Shown: positions 7,872 to 15,341, counted from the stretch's first letter. The stretch: DNA of 19,074 bases from UBA3206 sp963623875 (GCA_963623875.1 CAVFNL010000020.1:1-19074), one strand, 5' to 3'. Made by a program: numbers and translations. Notes: generated from the sequence alone by a model not told the origin.

Positions 7872-8247
7872 TGATTTAAAAAAAATAGATAGTGAAATAA
7901 TGAAATTTGCATCTAATGGTGAAATTAAAGATATAATTAGCCCTATGATTAAAGAAATATTTTTATTCGATACAAGAATTTCTAAGATAACATCAGATGA
8001 AAACATATTAAAAAATATTAAAATAGCTGATAGACTTACTTTGCTAAGAGAAAAGAATAAATATGATACTAATGATGTCGCAATATATAATAAGGATAAT
8101 GAAAAACTAGGGTATATACCAGAAGAAGATAACATAATATTTTCTAGACTTATGGATGCGGGTAAACTGCTTTATGCTAAAATAGAAAGTATTGATGTAA
8201 ATCATTATTATAGGGTAAAGATAAAAATATATTTAAAAGATTTTTAA
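7864..8247 (+). CDS. Stand-alone HIRAN-domain protein
   Basis: Protein of 127 residues from a GTG start behind GGGGGAG, overlapping the previous gene by eight bases. From about residue 32 it follows the HIRAN pattern: FDTRI, then LTLLREKNKYDTNDVAIYN (58-76) with the charged RE..N.YD motif, GYIP (83-86) and SRLMDAGK (94-101) before a final beta segment. In eukaryotic HLTF the HIRAN domain binds the 3' end of single-stranded DNA. Bacterial free-standing versions are found in DNA-repair and mobile contexts and their function is mostly untested. The first 30 residues are helical and specific to this protein. It is the last gene of the Sel1/J-domain/HIRAN operon, followed by a terminator. Confidence 0.8.
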   Translation: MPNDLKKIDSEIMKFASNGEIKDIISPMIKEIFLFDTRISKITSDENILKNIKIADRLTLLREKNKYDTNDVAIYNKDNEKLGYIPEEDNIIFSRLMDAGKLLYAKIESIDVNHYYRVKIKIYLKDF

Positions 8248-8256
8248 TAAGAATAA

Positions 8257-8285
8257 TGGTACCAATTAGGTACCAATTTTTTTTT
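8257..8285 (+). terminator. Intrinsic terminator of the Sel1/J-domain/HIRAN operon
   Basis: Stem TGGTACC / GGTACCA with an AATTA loop and a run of nine T. A related sequence, TTGGTA-N6-TACCAA, recurs at 8324-8341 without a T-run. Confidence 0.8.
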
Positions 8286-8362
8286 ATAATCAAAATAGTA
8301 TATTACTTTAACAATTAAGGCTTTTGGTAATATGGTACCAAATTTGTAGCAAGTTTTTAAAA

Positions 8363-8391
8363 TAAAAAAACAGGAAGTATTAGCTTCCTGT
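8363..8391 (-). terminator. Intrinsic terminator of gdhA
   Basis: Read on the minus strand: stem ACAGGAAG / CTTCCTGT with a six-base loop and then a run of T (A-run on the plus strand at 8364-8370). It converges with the operon terminator about 80 bases away. Confidence 0.85.
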
Positions 8392-8406
8392 CTTATATAG
8401 TTTATA

Positions 8407-9771
8407 TTAGAATACACCTTCAGCTAGCATAGCATTGCAAACTTTTTCGAATCCGGCAATGTTTGCTCCTGCAAGTAAATCATTTTCTTTAAGATTGTAT
8501 TTCTTAGTTGTTTCGTGAGCATTATGGAAAATTCCTTCCATAATTGATTTAAGCTTAGCGTCAACTTCTTCAAATGTCCAAGAAAGACGAGCTGAGTTTT
8601 GGCACATTTCAAGACCAGAAGTAGCAACACCACCAGCGTTTGCAGCTTTACCTGGACCATAAATTACACCATTTTCAATTAGGTAGTATGCAGCTTCAAG
8701 TTCAGTAGGCATGTTAGCTCCTTCACAAACTGCGATTACACCATTCTTAACTAACATCTTAGCATCTTCAAGATTTAATTCATTTTGAGTAGCACAAGGA
8801 AGAGCTATATCAACCTTATATTGCCATACTCCATGCTCTCCATTTTTCTTTTCGAAATATTGAGCAGACTTTCTTTGCTTAGCATACTCTGTTAAACGAG
8901 CACGTTTAACTTCCTTAATATCCTTAAGTAATGCTACATCGATTCCTTCAGGGTCATAAATCCATCCTGTTGAATCTGAACAAGTGATAGCCTTTGCACC
9001 AAGTTGTTGTAATTTTTCAATTGCATAGATTGCAACGTTTCCAGCTCCAGATACTGCAACTGTTTTTCCTTCAAAAGAAGTATTCTTTAAAGTCTTTAAT
9101 GCTTCATTAGTGAAGTAGCATAGACCATATCCTGTAGCTTCAGTACGAGCTAAAGAACCACCAAATGTTAATCCTTTTCCTGTTAATACACCAGTGAATT
9201 CATCACGAATTCGCTTGTATTGACCAAACATGTAAGCAACTTCACGTCCTCCTACACCGATATCTCCAGCAGGTACATCTGTATCTGGTCCGATATGACG
9301 ATATAATTCAGTCATGAATGCTTGACAGAAACGCATGATTTCCATGTCACTCTTTCCCTTAGGATCAAAATCAGATCCTCCTTTTCCACCACCCATAGGA
9401 AGTGTAGTTAAAGAGTTTTTTAAAACTTGTTCTAATCCTAAGAACTTAAGAATAGATAAGTTTACTGTTGGATGGAAACGAAGTCCACCTTTGTAAGGTC
9501 CGATTGCACTATTATATTGTACACGGTATCCTCTGTTAACTTGAACTTGATTCTTATCGTCAAGCCAAGCTACTCTGAATTGAATAATTCTTTCTGGTTC
9601 AACAAATCTTTCTAAAAGATGTTGAGCCTCAATTTCTGGTCTCTTTTCAACCACTAATTCAAGAGATTTTAAGATTTCTCTTGCAGCTTGTAGAAATTCT
9701 GGTTGATTAGGATCCTTTTTTTCAAGGTCTGCGTAAACCTTTGCAACGTATGCATTGTTAAAATTTGCCAT
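8407..9771 (-). CDS. gdhA: NADP-type glutamate dehydrogenase
   Basis: Protein of 454 residues, the normal length of hexameric bacterial glutamate dehydrogenase, which interconverts 2-oxoglutarate plus ammonium and glutamate in the cytoplasm. Substrate-site lysines are Lys94 in GPYKGGLRFHP, Lys118 in VLKNSLT and the catalytic Lys130 in PMGGGKGGSDFDP. The catalytic aspartate is Asp170 in DVPAGDIGVGGRE. The nucleotide-binding fold shows SGAGNVA (241-247), and SDSTG (265-269) at the end of the second strand fits NADP rather than NAD use; the cofactor is inferred from that motif. Shine-Dalgarno AAAGGAGA is seven bases from the ATG. It has its own promoter and terminator, so it is monocistronic. 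Its codon use is more regular than that of its neighbours, as expected for a highly expressed gene. Confidence 0.97.
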   Translation of the reverse strand: MANFNNAYVAKVYADLEKKDPNQPEFLQAAREILKSLELVVEKRPEIEAQHLLERFVEPERIIQFRVAWLDDKNQVQVNRGYRVQYNSAIGPYKGGLRFHPTVNLSILKFLGLEQVLKNSLTTLPMGGGKGGSDFDPKGKSDMEIMRFCQAFMTELYRHIGPDTDVPAGDIGVGGREVAYMFGQYKRIRDEFTGVLTGKGLTFGGSLARTEATGYGLCYFTNEALKTLKNTSFEGKTVAVSGAGNVAIYAIEKLQQLGAKAITCSDSTGWIYDPEGIDVALLKDIKEVKRARLTEYAKQRKSAQYFEKKNGEHGVWQYKVDIALPCATQNELNLEDAKMLVKNGVIAVCEGANMPTELEAAYYLIENGVIYGPGKAANAGGVATSGLEMCQNSARLSWTFEEVDAKLKSIMEGIFHNAHETTKKYNLKENDLLAGANIAGFEKVCNAMLAEGVF

Positions 9772-9822
9772 AAATATATCTCCTTTGATCTAATATGGAT
9801 TTCTTTTCAAAAATCTGATTAA

Positions 9823-9851
9823 AGTATATTACAGATTTTTTTAAATGTCAC
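9823..9851 (-). promoter_or_regulatory. Sigma-A-type promoter of gdhA
   Basis: Minus strand GTGACA (9851-9846) and TATACT (9828-9823) with a 17-base spacer, about 50 bases upstream of the gdhA start codon. Confidence 0.7.
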
Positions 9852-9979
9852 ATCTAAAAAGAATAAAAGTAAAAAAAGGCCAAAAATATAAATTAAATTC
9901 ACGAAAAAACATTAAAAATAAATTAAAATTCTAAAATTTTGAATCAAGAAAAGTCGTGCTTTTTTTAAAGTGAACGCTA

Positions 9980-10008
9980 TTGCAACAAAAACGATTTCAA
10001 GTTATAAT
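9980..10008 (+). promoter_or_regulatory. Sigma-A promoter of the purine permease gene
   Basis: TTGCAA (9980-9985) and TATAAT (10003-10008) with a 17-base spacer, giving a leader of roughly 55-60 bases. The leader is too short for, and shows no sign of, a purine riboswitch. Confidence 0.75.
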
Positions 10009-10072
10009 TTAATTGTCATTTTATTTTCATATATAATATGAAAGACAAAAATTAAAGATTATGGAGGAGCGT

Positions 10073-11719
10073 ATGGTTTTGGAAGAAAATGATGAGATGC
10101 TTGAATCTTCAAATGAAGAAACAAGTGAAGAATCAACTTCTGTTGATTCAGTGAAGCAAGACGAATTCGTTGATGAAGAAATTTCTGATTTCGATGATTC
10201 TAATGCTTCAGGATTCGATAAGTTTTTTGGCATTACTAAAAGAGGATCTACATTAAGAACTGAAATTCTTGCTGGTATTGTTACATTCTTATCAATGTGT
10301 TATATTTTAACACTAAACCCTACAACTATTGTAGGAAGCGGTTCAAATTTATGGGGTTCTGTATTTATTGCGACAGCACTAGGAGCAGTAATAGGAACAC
10401 TTTTAATGGCATTACTTGCTAAGATGCCATTAGCTCAAGCATCAGGATTAGGATTAAATAGTATGGTTTCTAATGCAATGCTTGGATATTTAGTAGCTGG
10501 TAAAGTATATTCTTTTGGAAATATTATGTTACTAGTATTTATAAGTGGTATTATCTTTATTTTACTATCAGTTATTCCTTATAAACGCGATAAGGAAACA
10601 GGAAGATATGTTGCGATAAGAGAAGCTATCTATACTGGTATGCCTGTTCAATTAAGAACTGCAATTTCTGTAGGTATCGGTCTATTTATTACAATTATTG
10701 GACTTGTAAACTGTGGAATTGTAGGAGCTAAAGATTTACAACATTTCTGGACTACAATTGACTTACTTCCTTTCAACAGTAAGGATGTATGGAAAAAAGG
10801 TGGAGCCGGAAGAACATCTATGGTTATGTTATTTGCATTATTCGTTATAGCAATTCTTCAACACTATAAAGTTAAAGGTTCAGTAATTATAGGAATTCTT
10901 GCAGGAACACTTCTTGCTTGGCCTCTAGGTGTAACATCAACTGATATTTTGGCTGGTAAAACTGAGGGTGTTTCTTGGAAGTTCTGGGAGAATTTTAAGA
11001 ATTTCTTCTCATTACATCAAAAAGATGGAGGAACATTCTTTGTAATCTTCACTGAAGGATTTAAGAATTTCCCTGATGGTTCATTATTCGGAAGTATCGT
11101 AGTAGTTATTACATTCTGTATGATTGATATGTTTGATACTATGGGTACAGTTGTTGGATGTTGCCAAACTGCAAAATTAATGGATGACAACGGAATGCCT
11201 CATAACTATAATAAGATTATGTTATCTGACTCTATTGCAACATGTGCAGGAGCTATCCTTGGTACATCTACAGTTACAACTTTCGTTGAATCGGGATCAG
11301 GAATTGCTGCTGGAGGAAAAACAGGAGTTACAGCATTAACTGCAGCTGTATTATTCTTCTTATCAATTTTCTTTATGCCAGTATTCGCATTCATTCCATC
11401 TGCTGCATGTGCTGCTGCACTTGTATATGTTGGAGTACTTATGATGAGCAATGTTAAACATGTTGATTTCTTAACTCCAAAATATGCTATTCCAGCATTT
11501 ATGACTATTATTTTCATGCCATTTGGATATTCAATTACTGATGGTATTGGAATGGGTGTATTATCATTCGTTATTATTAATCTTGTATGCTATGCAATTG
11601 ATTATATTCTATACAAGAAAGGTAAGAAAGAAGAAAAACCTAAATTTGAAATTTCAGTAGTACTTGCAATTGTTGCTATATTATTTGTTATTTACTTCTT
11701 TGTACCTACTTCATTTTAA
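10073..11719 (+). CDS. NCS2-family purine permease, AzgA/PbuG type
   Basis: A polytopic inner-membrane transporter of 547-548 residues. The start at 10073 is chosen because GGAGGAG lies just before it, whereas the in-frame ATG at 10061 has no ribosome site and would contain that Shine-Dalgarno. After an unusual acidic tail (1-42), the core begins with FDKFFGITKRGSTLRTEILA, the start typical of the AzgA branch. The signature segments DMFDTMGTVVG (about 352-362) and TFVESGSGIAAGGKTG (about 403-418) carry the conserved acidic residues of the binding site. Members import hypoxanthine, guanine or adenine by proton symport; which purine is moved here cannot be told from the sequence. It has its own promoter and terminator. 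A large loop at about 215-250 and another at about 300-330 are longer than in many homologues. Confidence 0.93.
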   Translation: MVLEENDEMLESSNEETSEESTSVDSVKQDEFVDEEISDFDDSNASGFDKFFGITKRGSTLRTEILAGIVTFLSMCYILTLNPTTIVGSGSNLWGSVFIATALGAVIGTLLMALLAKMPLAQASGLGLNSMVSNAMLGYLVAGKVYSFGNIMLLVFISGIIFILLSVIPYKRDKETGRYVAIREAIYTGMPVQLRTAISVGIGLFITIIGLVNCGIVGAKDLQHFWTTIDLLPFNSKDVWKKGGAGRTSMVMLFALFVIAILQHYKVKGSVIIGILAGTLLAWPLGVTSTDILAGKTEGVSWKFWENFKNFFSLHQKDGGTFFVIFTEGFKNFPDGSLFGSIVVVITFCMIDMFDTMGTVVGCCQTAKLMDDNGMPHNYNKIMLSDSIATCAGAILGTSTVTTFVESGSGIAAGGKTGVTALTAAVLFFLSIFFMPVFAFIPSAACAAALVYVGVLMMSNVKHVDFLTPKYAIPAFMTIIFMPFGYSITDGIGMGVLSFVIINLVCYAIDYILYKKGKKEEKPKFEISVVLAIVAILFVIYFFVPTSF

Positions 11720-11744
11720 TAGTTTATAAAATTAAAAAAGTATG

Positions 11745-11781
11745 ATAAAATGTTTGTGGTTTCACAAGCATTTTATTTTTT
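11745..11781 (+). terminator. Intrinsic terminator of the purine permease gene
   Basis: Stem ATAAAATG / CATTTTAT extended by TTGTG / CACAA with one T-G pair between them and a GTTT loop, followed by a T-run. It lies 26 bases after the permease stop. Confidence 0.85.
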
Positions 11782-11792
11782 ATGGAGTTATT

Positions 11793-12458
11793 ATGGATAA
11801 TATATATAAGTCGTTTACATTGGATAAATTAAATAATAAAAATGATTTCAAAAAATATGATATGGCTAAGCCTAAAAACAAGCCTGATTTTATATCTATT
11901 ATCATATTGATTATTTCATTTTCACTAATTATACCTGCCGTTTTAGTACATCCTTTGTTTTATGCAGGCACTATTTTAGGTATACTTATTGCATATTATG
12001 TTTATAAAAGAACAATTTCAAAAAGAAGAAGAAAGTATGCAATATATTTAGAAAAACAATTAAAAAAAGATGCTAAAGAGGTTGGCATGTTATCTCTAAA
12101 TGAAATATACCCAGTATTTTTATATGTGAATGATGATAGTGAAGAGTTTAAAATAATATATCAAGATGACGTTAAACTTTTATGCACTTATAATGATTTT
12201 AAAAATTATGCAATATACTATAATGATTTAGAACATAAAACGAAAAAGAAGTTGCCTGATGTGCCAATTCCTACAGTTAAGAAATATATAATGGAGATTA
12301 ATTTTAAAGATGATTCTAAATTAACTATCACCTTTGATAATAGAAATCCTAAATTTGTTATTAACAATAGATGGTTTTATCAACAATTTACTAATAGTCA
12401 AATGATAAATGCACTTGCAAAAATTATTGATCAAATTATAAAAAGAAGAAACAAATGA
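11793..12458 (+). CDS. Two-TM membrane protein of unknown function
   Basis: Protein of 221 residues from ATG 11793. An in-frame ATG further upstream (11742) falls before the terminator stem of the preceding gene and has no Shine-Dalgarno, while GGAG sits five bases before 11793. Residues about 33-54 and 56-72 are hydrophobic and form a hairpin, flanked by the basic stretch KRTISKRRRK that should stay in the cytoplasm. The remaining 145 residues are soluble, with alternating strands such as MEINFKDDSKLTITFDN and a final helix ending IKRRNK. This resembles the layout of YcxB/PH-like membrane-anchored proteins, but I see no decisive motif. A terminator follows directly, so it is probably monocistronic; no clear promoter was found in the short gap upstream. 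Confidence 0.75.
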   Translation: MDNIYKSFTLDKLNNKNDFKKYDMAKPKNKPDFISIIILIISFSLIIPAVLVHPLFYAGTILGILIAYYVYKRTISKRRRKYAIYLEKQLKKDAKEVGMLSLNEIYPVFLYVNDDSEEFKIIYQDDVKLLCTYNDFKNYAIYYNDLEHKTKKKLPDVPIPTVKKYIMEINFKDDSKLTITFDNRNPKFVINNRWFYQQFTNSQMINALAKIIDQIIKRRNK

Positions 12459-12464
12459 TTTAAT

Positions 12465-12490
12465 TGCCATATTTTTGTATGGCATTTTTT
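12465..12490 (+). terminator. Intrinsic terminator of the two-TM protein gene
   Basis: Stem TGCCATA / TATGGCA with a TTTTTG loop and six T, starting six bases after the stop. Confidence 0.85.
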
Positions 12491-12491
12491 A

Positions 12492-12570
12492 ATGTGCTAT
12501 AAATATTATTTTAATAAAAACACTTTCAATAATAACTATAAGTTATATATTATTGAAAATTATAGCACAT
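12492..12570. repeat. Nested inverted-repeat structure ahead of the antiporter gene
   Basis: Outer perfect 11-bp arms ATGTGCTATAA (12492-12502) and TTATAGCACAT (12560-12570) enclose an inner perfect 11-bp pair, TTTCAATAATA and TATTATTGAAA (inner right arm ends at 12558), plus a small hairpin TTATT / AATAA on the left side. As RNA this could fold as a three-way junction. As DNA it could be an operator or a tiny insertion with terminal repeats. The inner right arm contains TTGAAA, 15 bases before TATAAA (12574-12579), a possible though short-spaced promoter of the antiporter. Confidence 0.7.
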
Positions 12571-12614
12571 AGGTATAAACTAAAAATGTTTAAAAGAGAA
12601 AGAGTGTGATTGTG

Positions 12615-14093
12615 ATGATAAATACTTTATTTGCAACTACAATTCAAGCGTTTGAAATTTTATTCCCTGTAGGAATTATTTTATTACTTGCAAAAGTTTT
12701 GGGAGTGTTTGCTAAAAAAATTGGACTACCCCAAGCAGTTGCGATGTTATTTACTGGTATTTTAATAGGATTATTTGCTTTAATCCCAGGTGTTGATAAA
12801 CATTTTATTACTGAAGATGGTGTTGAAGGTATAAGATTTATTGCAGAAATCGGAGTAATACTTATAATGTTTAGTGCGGGTCTTGGAACTGATCTAAAAC
12901 AAATAAAAGCTGTAGGAAAAGCCGCTGCGTTTATAACTGTATTAGATGTTGTTTTATGTATCGCATTTGGATTTATATTATCAGGCCTATTTAATGGATG
13001 GAGTGGTACTGTATCATTTGGTACTGATTCATCTGGAAATCCTATAGTTATTAAAAAAATGTGGAGTAATGTATTCTATGGAGTAATTCTTAGTGCTACA
13101 TCAGTTTCTGTTACTATCGCAACATTAAAGGAATTAGGAAGATTAAATTCAAAAATAGGTACATGTATTATTAGCGCAGCTATATTAGATGATTTAATAG
13201 GAGTAATTGTTTTATCAGTAGTACTTTCTTTATCTGGATCATCTGCTGGAGCTGATTCAATACTTGCAGAACCATTTAGTAAATTATTAGGACATATTAT
13301 GCCAAGTACAGCAGCAGATATTGTGTCAGTTATTGTGCTTACATTATTATTCTTTGTCTTTGTGTTCATTGTAGGATATCTTGTAAGAAAAATATTTGCT
13401 CATCTTGAAAAGAAATATTCTCATCATAGAAGAATTCCTATATATGGACTTGGATTCTGTTTTATAATGTCTTTCTTCTCACAATTCTTATTTGGAATTG
13501 CTGATATCACTGGAGCATATTTTGCAGGATTAATACTTGCAGGACGTTCATCTAGTGAATATATGGAGCGAAGAACAGATATTGCATCATATATTATATT
13601 TACGCCAGTGTTCTTTGCAAAAATAGGTATAACAACTGATTGGAAAGCATTTGCTTCTAAAGAATTCTTAACATTTATGGGATTTGGATTATGCTTAGTG
13701 CTTGCAGGAATTTTAGGTAAATTTATTGGAGCATCTACAGGATGTAAGGTGTGTGGATATTCAACAAAGGATTCTATAAGATGTGGTATGGCCATGACAG
13801 TACGTGCTGAAGTGTGTCTAGTATCAGCTCAAAAAGGAATTGATGCTGGAATTGTAGATCCTAAAATACAAGTATTCTTAATGGTATTAATTATGGTAAC
13901 ATCATTTGTTGTTCCATTGCTTCTTAAAGCTTCATATAAAAATGAATCACTTGAAGATACCCCTAAAGCTTCTCCTTCACAAGCTCAACTTGTTCTTGAT
14001 AGAGTAGAAGTATATAACCGTACTCATGATGTTTTAAATGAGGAAGATTATCCTGATATTGATGATAGGTACGGACCTAATGATTATTATTAA
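12615..14093 (+). CDS. Cation/proton antiporter, CPA2 family
   Basis: About 492 residues from ATG 12615 (GTG 12612 and GTG 12606 are alternatives; AAAGAG lies just upstream). Twelve or so hydrophobic segments cover residues 10-445, as in the Na_H_Exchanger fold. The paired aspartates Asp192-Asp193 in SAAILDDLIGVIVLS are the ion-binding site of the electrogenic CPA2/NapA/NhaA type. FSAGLGTDLKQI (86-97) and SATSVSVTIATLKELG (160-175) are further family segments. It exchanges Na+ or K+ for H+ across the cytoplasmic membrane, for pH and salt homeostasis; ion choice cannot be read from the sequence. The last 40 residues are soluble and acidic, and there is no TrkA-N regulatory domain. It is monocistronic with a strong terminator, and the nested inverted repeat upstream may control it. 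Confidence 0.93.
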   Translation: MINTLFATTIQAFEILFPVGIILLLAKVLGVFAKKIGLPQAVAMLFTGILIGLFALIPGVDKHFITEDGVEGIRFIAEIGVILIMFSAGLGTDLKQIKAVGKAAAFITVLDVVLCIAFGFILSGLFNGWSGTVSFGTDSSGNPIVIKKMWSNVFYGVILSATSVSVTIATLKELGRLNSKIGTCIISAAILDDLIGVIVLSVVLSLSGSSAGADSILAEPFSKLLGHIMPSTAADIVSVIVLTLLFFVFVFIVGYLVRKIFAHLEKKYSHHRRIPIYGLGFCFIMSFFSQFLFGIADITGAYFAGLILAGRSSSEYMERRTDIASYIIFTPVFFAKIGITTDWKAFASKEFLTFMGFGLCLVLAGILGKFIGASTGCKVCGYSTKDSIRCGMAMTVRAEVCLVSAQKGIDAGIVDPKIQVFLMVLIMVTSFVVPLLLKASYKNESLEDTPKASPSQAQLVLDRVEVYNRTHDVLNEEDYPDIDDRYGPNDYY

Positions 14094-14098
14094 AAAGA

Positions 14099-14130
14099 AA
14101 ATATGCTTACTGATGTAGGCATATTTTTTT
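14099..14130 (+). terminator. Intrinsic terminator of the antiporter gene
   Basis: Stem AAATATGC-T-TAC / GTA-G-GCATATTT (11 Watson-Crick pairs and one G-T) with a TGAT loop, ending in a T-run. Confidence 0.9.
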
Positions 14131-14163
14131 ATTATATTAGGCTTAAGATAAAAATGTATGTAT

Positions 14164-14350
14164 CGAACTAGAACATGTTAAATTGTATATAAAAAAATCC
14201 TTAATATAAATAATCTAGTTCGGCAACCGTATTAATTATATAAGGAGGTTAATCAAATGGTAAGTAAATCAAATGATGATTCTAGTTTATCACATGCTAG
14301 ACTTTCTTGTAAGTATCAGGATGTTTTTATATAAAAAATATAGGATGAAA
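14164..14350 (+). pseudogene. Decayed IS200/IS605-type TnpA, N-terminal remnant
   Basis: AAGGAGG at 14242-14248 precedes an ATG at 14257 that opens a 25-codon frame ending at 14334. Its peptide (SKSNDDSSLSHARLSCKYQD then VFI) matches from memory the start of IS200-type Y1 transposases, which read like SLSHTKWNCKYHIVF-PKYRRK. The reading frame breaks after VF; shifting one base gives YKKYRMK, corresponding to PKYRRK, before the frame is lost near 14350. The catalytic HUH and tyrosine parts are absent. Just upstream CGAACTAGA (14164-14172) and TCTAGTTCG (14214-14222) form an inverted repeat, which could be the element's left-end or leader hairpin. A dead insertion remnant; no right end was identified. 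Confidence 0.6.
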
Positions 14351-14351
14351 G

Positions 14352-14678
14352 CTATTTAATCAAATTTTTATAGTAATTTCCAAAGTCCTCCATTTGGTGC
14401 ATTAGAGGTAATAGCTTAATCCCTAATTCTGATAATTTATATACGACATGCGGTGGATTTGTTTTGTAATCAATTCGAATAACTAATCCATCTGATATCA
14501 TTTCTCTTAAAGAATTAGTAAGCACTTTTTGAGATATTCCATCTAAAGATCTATAAAGTTCATTAAATCTATAATCTTTTTTTATTAAGTTTCTTAAAAT
14601 AAGTAATTTCCATTTTGAGCCTATAAGTGAAACTGTAGTCGCAACAGGACACTCTGGTAGTTCGCTTTTCTTTTTCAT
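14352..14678 (-). CDS. HxlR-family transcriptional regulator
   Basis: About 108 residues from the ATG at 14678; AAAGG ten bases upstream favours this over the ATGs at 14687 and 14696. The sequence follows the HxlR winged-helix pattern closely: a conserved N-terminal Cys10 in ECPVATTVSLIGSKWK, FNELYRSLDGISQKVLTNSL as the recognition region, the wing around RIDYKTNPPHVVYKLSELG and a C-terminal dimerisation helix. HxlR proteins often sense electrophiles, thiol stress or aromatic compounds, sometimes through that cysteine. It is divergent from a small cupin gene, and the gap between them carries a repeated operator-like motif. It probably controls itself and the cupin gene. Confidence 0.93.
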   Translation of the reverse strand: MKKKSELPECPVATTVSLIGSKWKLLILRNLIKKDYRFNELYRSLDGISQKVLTNSLREMISDGLVIRIDYKTNPPHVVYKLSELGIKLLPLMHQMEDFGNYYKNLIK

Positions 14679-14722
14679 AAATATCATACCTTTCAAAGAT
14701 ATTGTATCATAAACTAAAAAAT

Positions 14723-14754
14723 AAGTGCATACTTACAAAAAGGTGCGTACTTTA
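14723..14754. promoter_or_regulatory. Direct-repeat operator candidate between HxlR and cupin genes
   Basis: AGTGCATACTT (14724-14734) and GGTGCGTACTT (14742-14752) are two copies of a near-palindromic motif, 18 bases apart. The first overlaps the likely -35 region of the HxlR gene on the minus strand; the second lies just ahead of the cupin promoter (weak TTATGC at 14756-14761 and TATAAT at 14779-14784). Confidence 0.55.
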
Positions 14755-14824
14755 TTTATGCTGTGTAAGATGATTTAATATAATTGTATTAGCTAATAAC
14801 AAAATGAAAGAGGTATTAAAAAAT

Positions 14825-15178
14825 ATGAAAAATTATAATATTTTAAATGTTAAATTAAATTCAAGGACTGAATTGCATGATGCACTTTTCCTTACAGGAG
14901 CAGAAATTTCAATTAATAATTTAGAGAAAGGTAGCAACGTACCATTTGTTCATTATCATAAAAACAATGAGGAAATCTATTTGATTTATAGTGGTAAAGG
15001 TTATGTGTTGATTGATAACGAACGCATTGAACTATCTAAAGGAGATTGCATTAGAATAAGTCCTAATGCTAGAAGACAATTCTTTGCATCAAAAGATGAA
15101 GGTATATCATACGTATGCATTCAAGTAAAATCAAATTCCTTAGATGGATACACAATCACAGACGCAATAATAGAGTAA
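14825..15178 (+). CDS. Small single-domain cupin protein
   Basis: About 117 residues from ATG 14825, which has AAAGAGG upstream; the in-frame ATG at 14804 has no ribosome site and would contain it. The cupin_2 motif is present: HYHKNNEEIYLIYSGKGYVL gives the His-X-His, the Glu and the Gly-rich turn of motif 1, and KGDCIRISPNARRQF gives motif 2, although the usual final histidine is an arginine or glutamine here. The fold is a metal-binding beta-barrel used by isomerases, oxidoreductases and binding proteins; substrate unknown. It is paired divergently with the HxlR regulator, so it probably belongs to a small stress or detoxification response (inference). A terminator follows six bases after the stop. 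Confidence 0.88.
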   Translation: MKNYNILNVKLNSRTELHDALFLTGAEISINNLEKGSNVPFVHYHKNNEEIYLIYSGKGYVLIDNERIELSKGDCIRISPNARRQFFASKDEGISYVCIQVKSNSLDGYTITDAIIE

Positions 15179-15183
15179 ATATT

Positions 15184-15211
15184 TCACCGGAACTTTTCTG
15201 GTGATTTTTTT
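15184..15211 (+). terminator. Intrinsic terminator of the cupin gene
   Basis: Stem TCACCGGAA / TTCTGGTGA with one G-T pair and a CTT loop, followed by seven T. Confidence 0.88.
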
Positions 15212-15341
15212 ATTAGGAAATTCCAATTTAATTCTTAAACGATACAAAGCCAAAGAAAATTTTACAATAAAAATTAAATACGCAAAAAGTCCTAAAAAAT
15301 GCATCGTAGTTTTAGGCAGTATAAAAATAATACGATAAATA
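15212..15341. other. Non-coding stretch, nothing recognised
   Basis: AT-rich sequence with stops in all frames. A weak inverted pair CCTAAAA / TTTTAGG is present near 15291-15316. It is the left end of a gene-poor stretch of about 780 bases that runs to 15990. Confidence 0.5.

Noticed and set aside
8424..8660. Second minus-strand frame inside gdhA
   Set aside because: Out-of-frame shadow of the glutamate dehydrogenase gene with low-complexity Leu-rich translation.
10009..10072. Purine riboswitch ahead of the NCS2 permease
   Set aside because: The leader from the predicted promoter is only about 55-60 bases and lacks the conserved loops and three-stem layout.
11742..11792. N-terminal extension of the two-TM protein from ATG 11742
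   Set aside because: It spans the terminator of the preceding gene and has no ribosome site; ATG 11793 has one.
13076..13795. Two minus-strand frames opposite the antiporter gene
   Set aside because: Antisense shadows of a clear membrane transporter gene, with no start signals.
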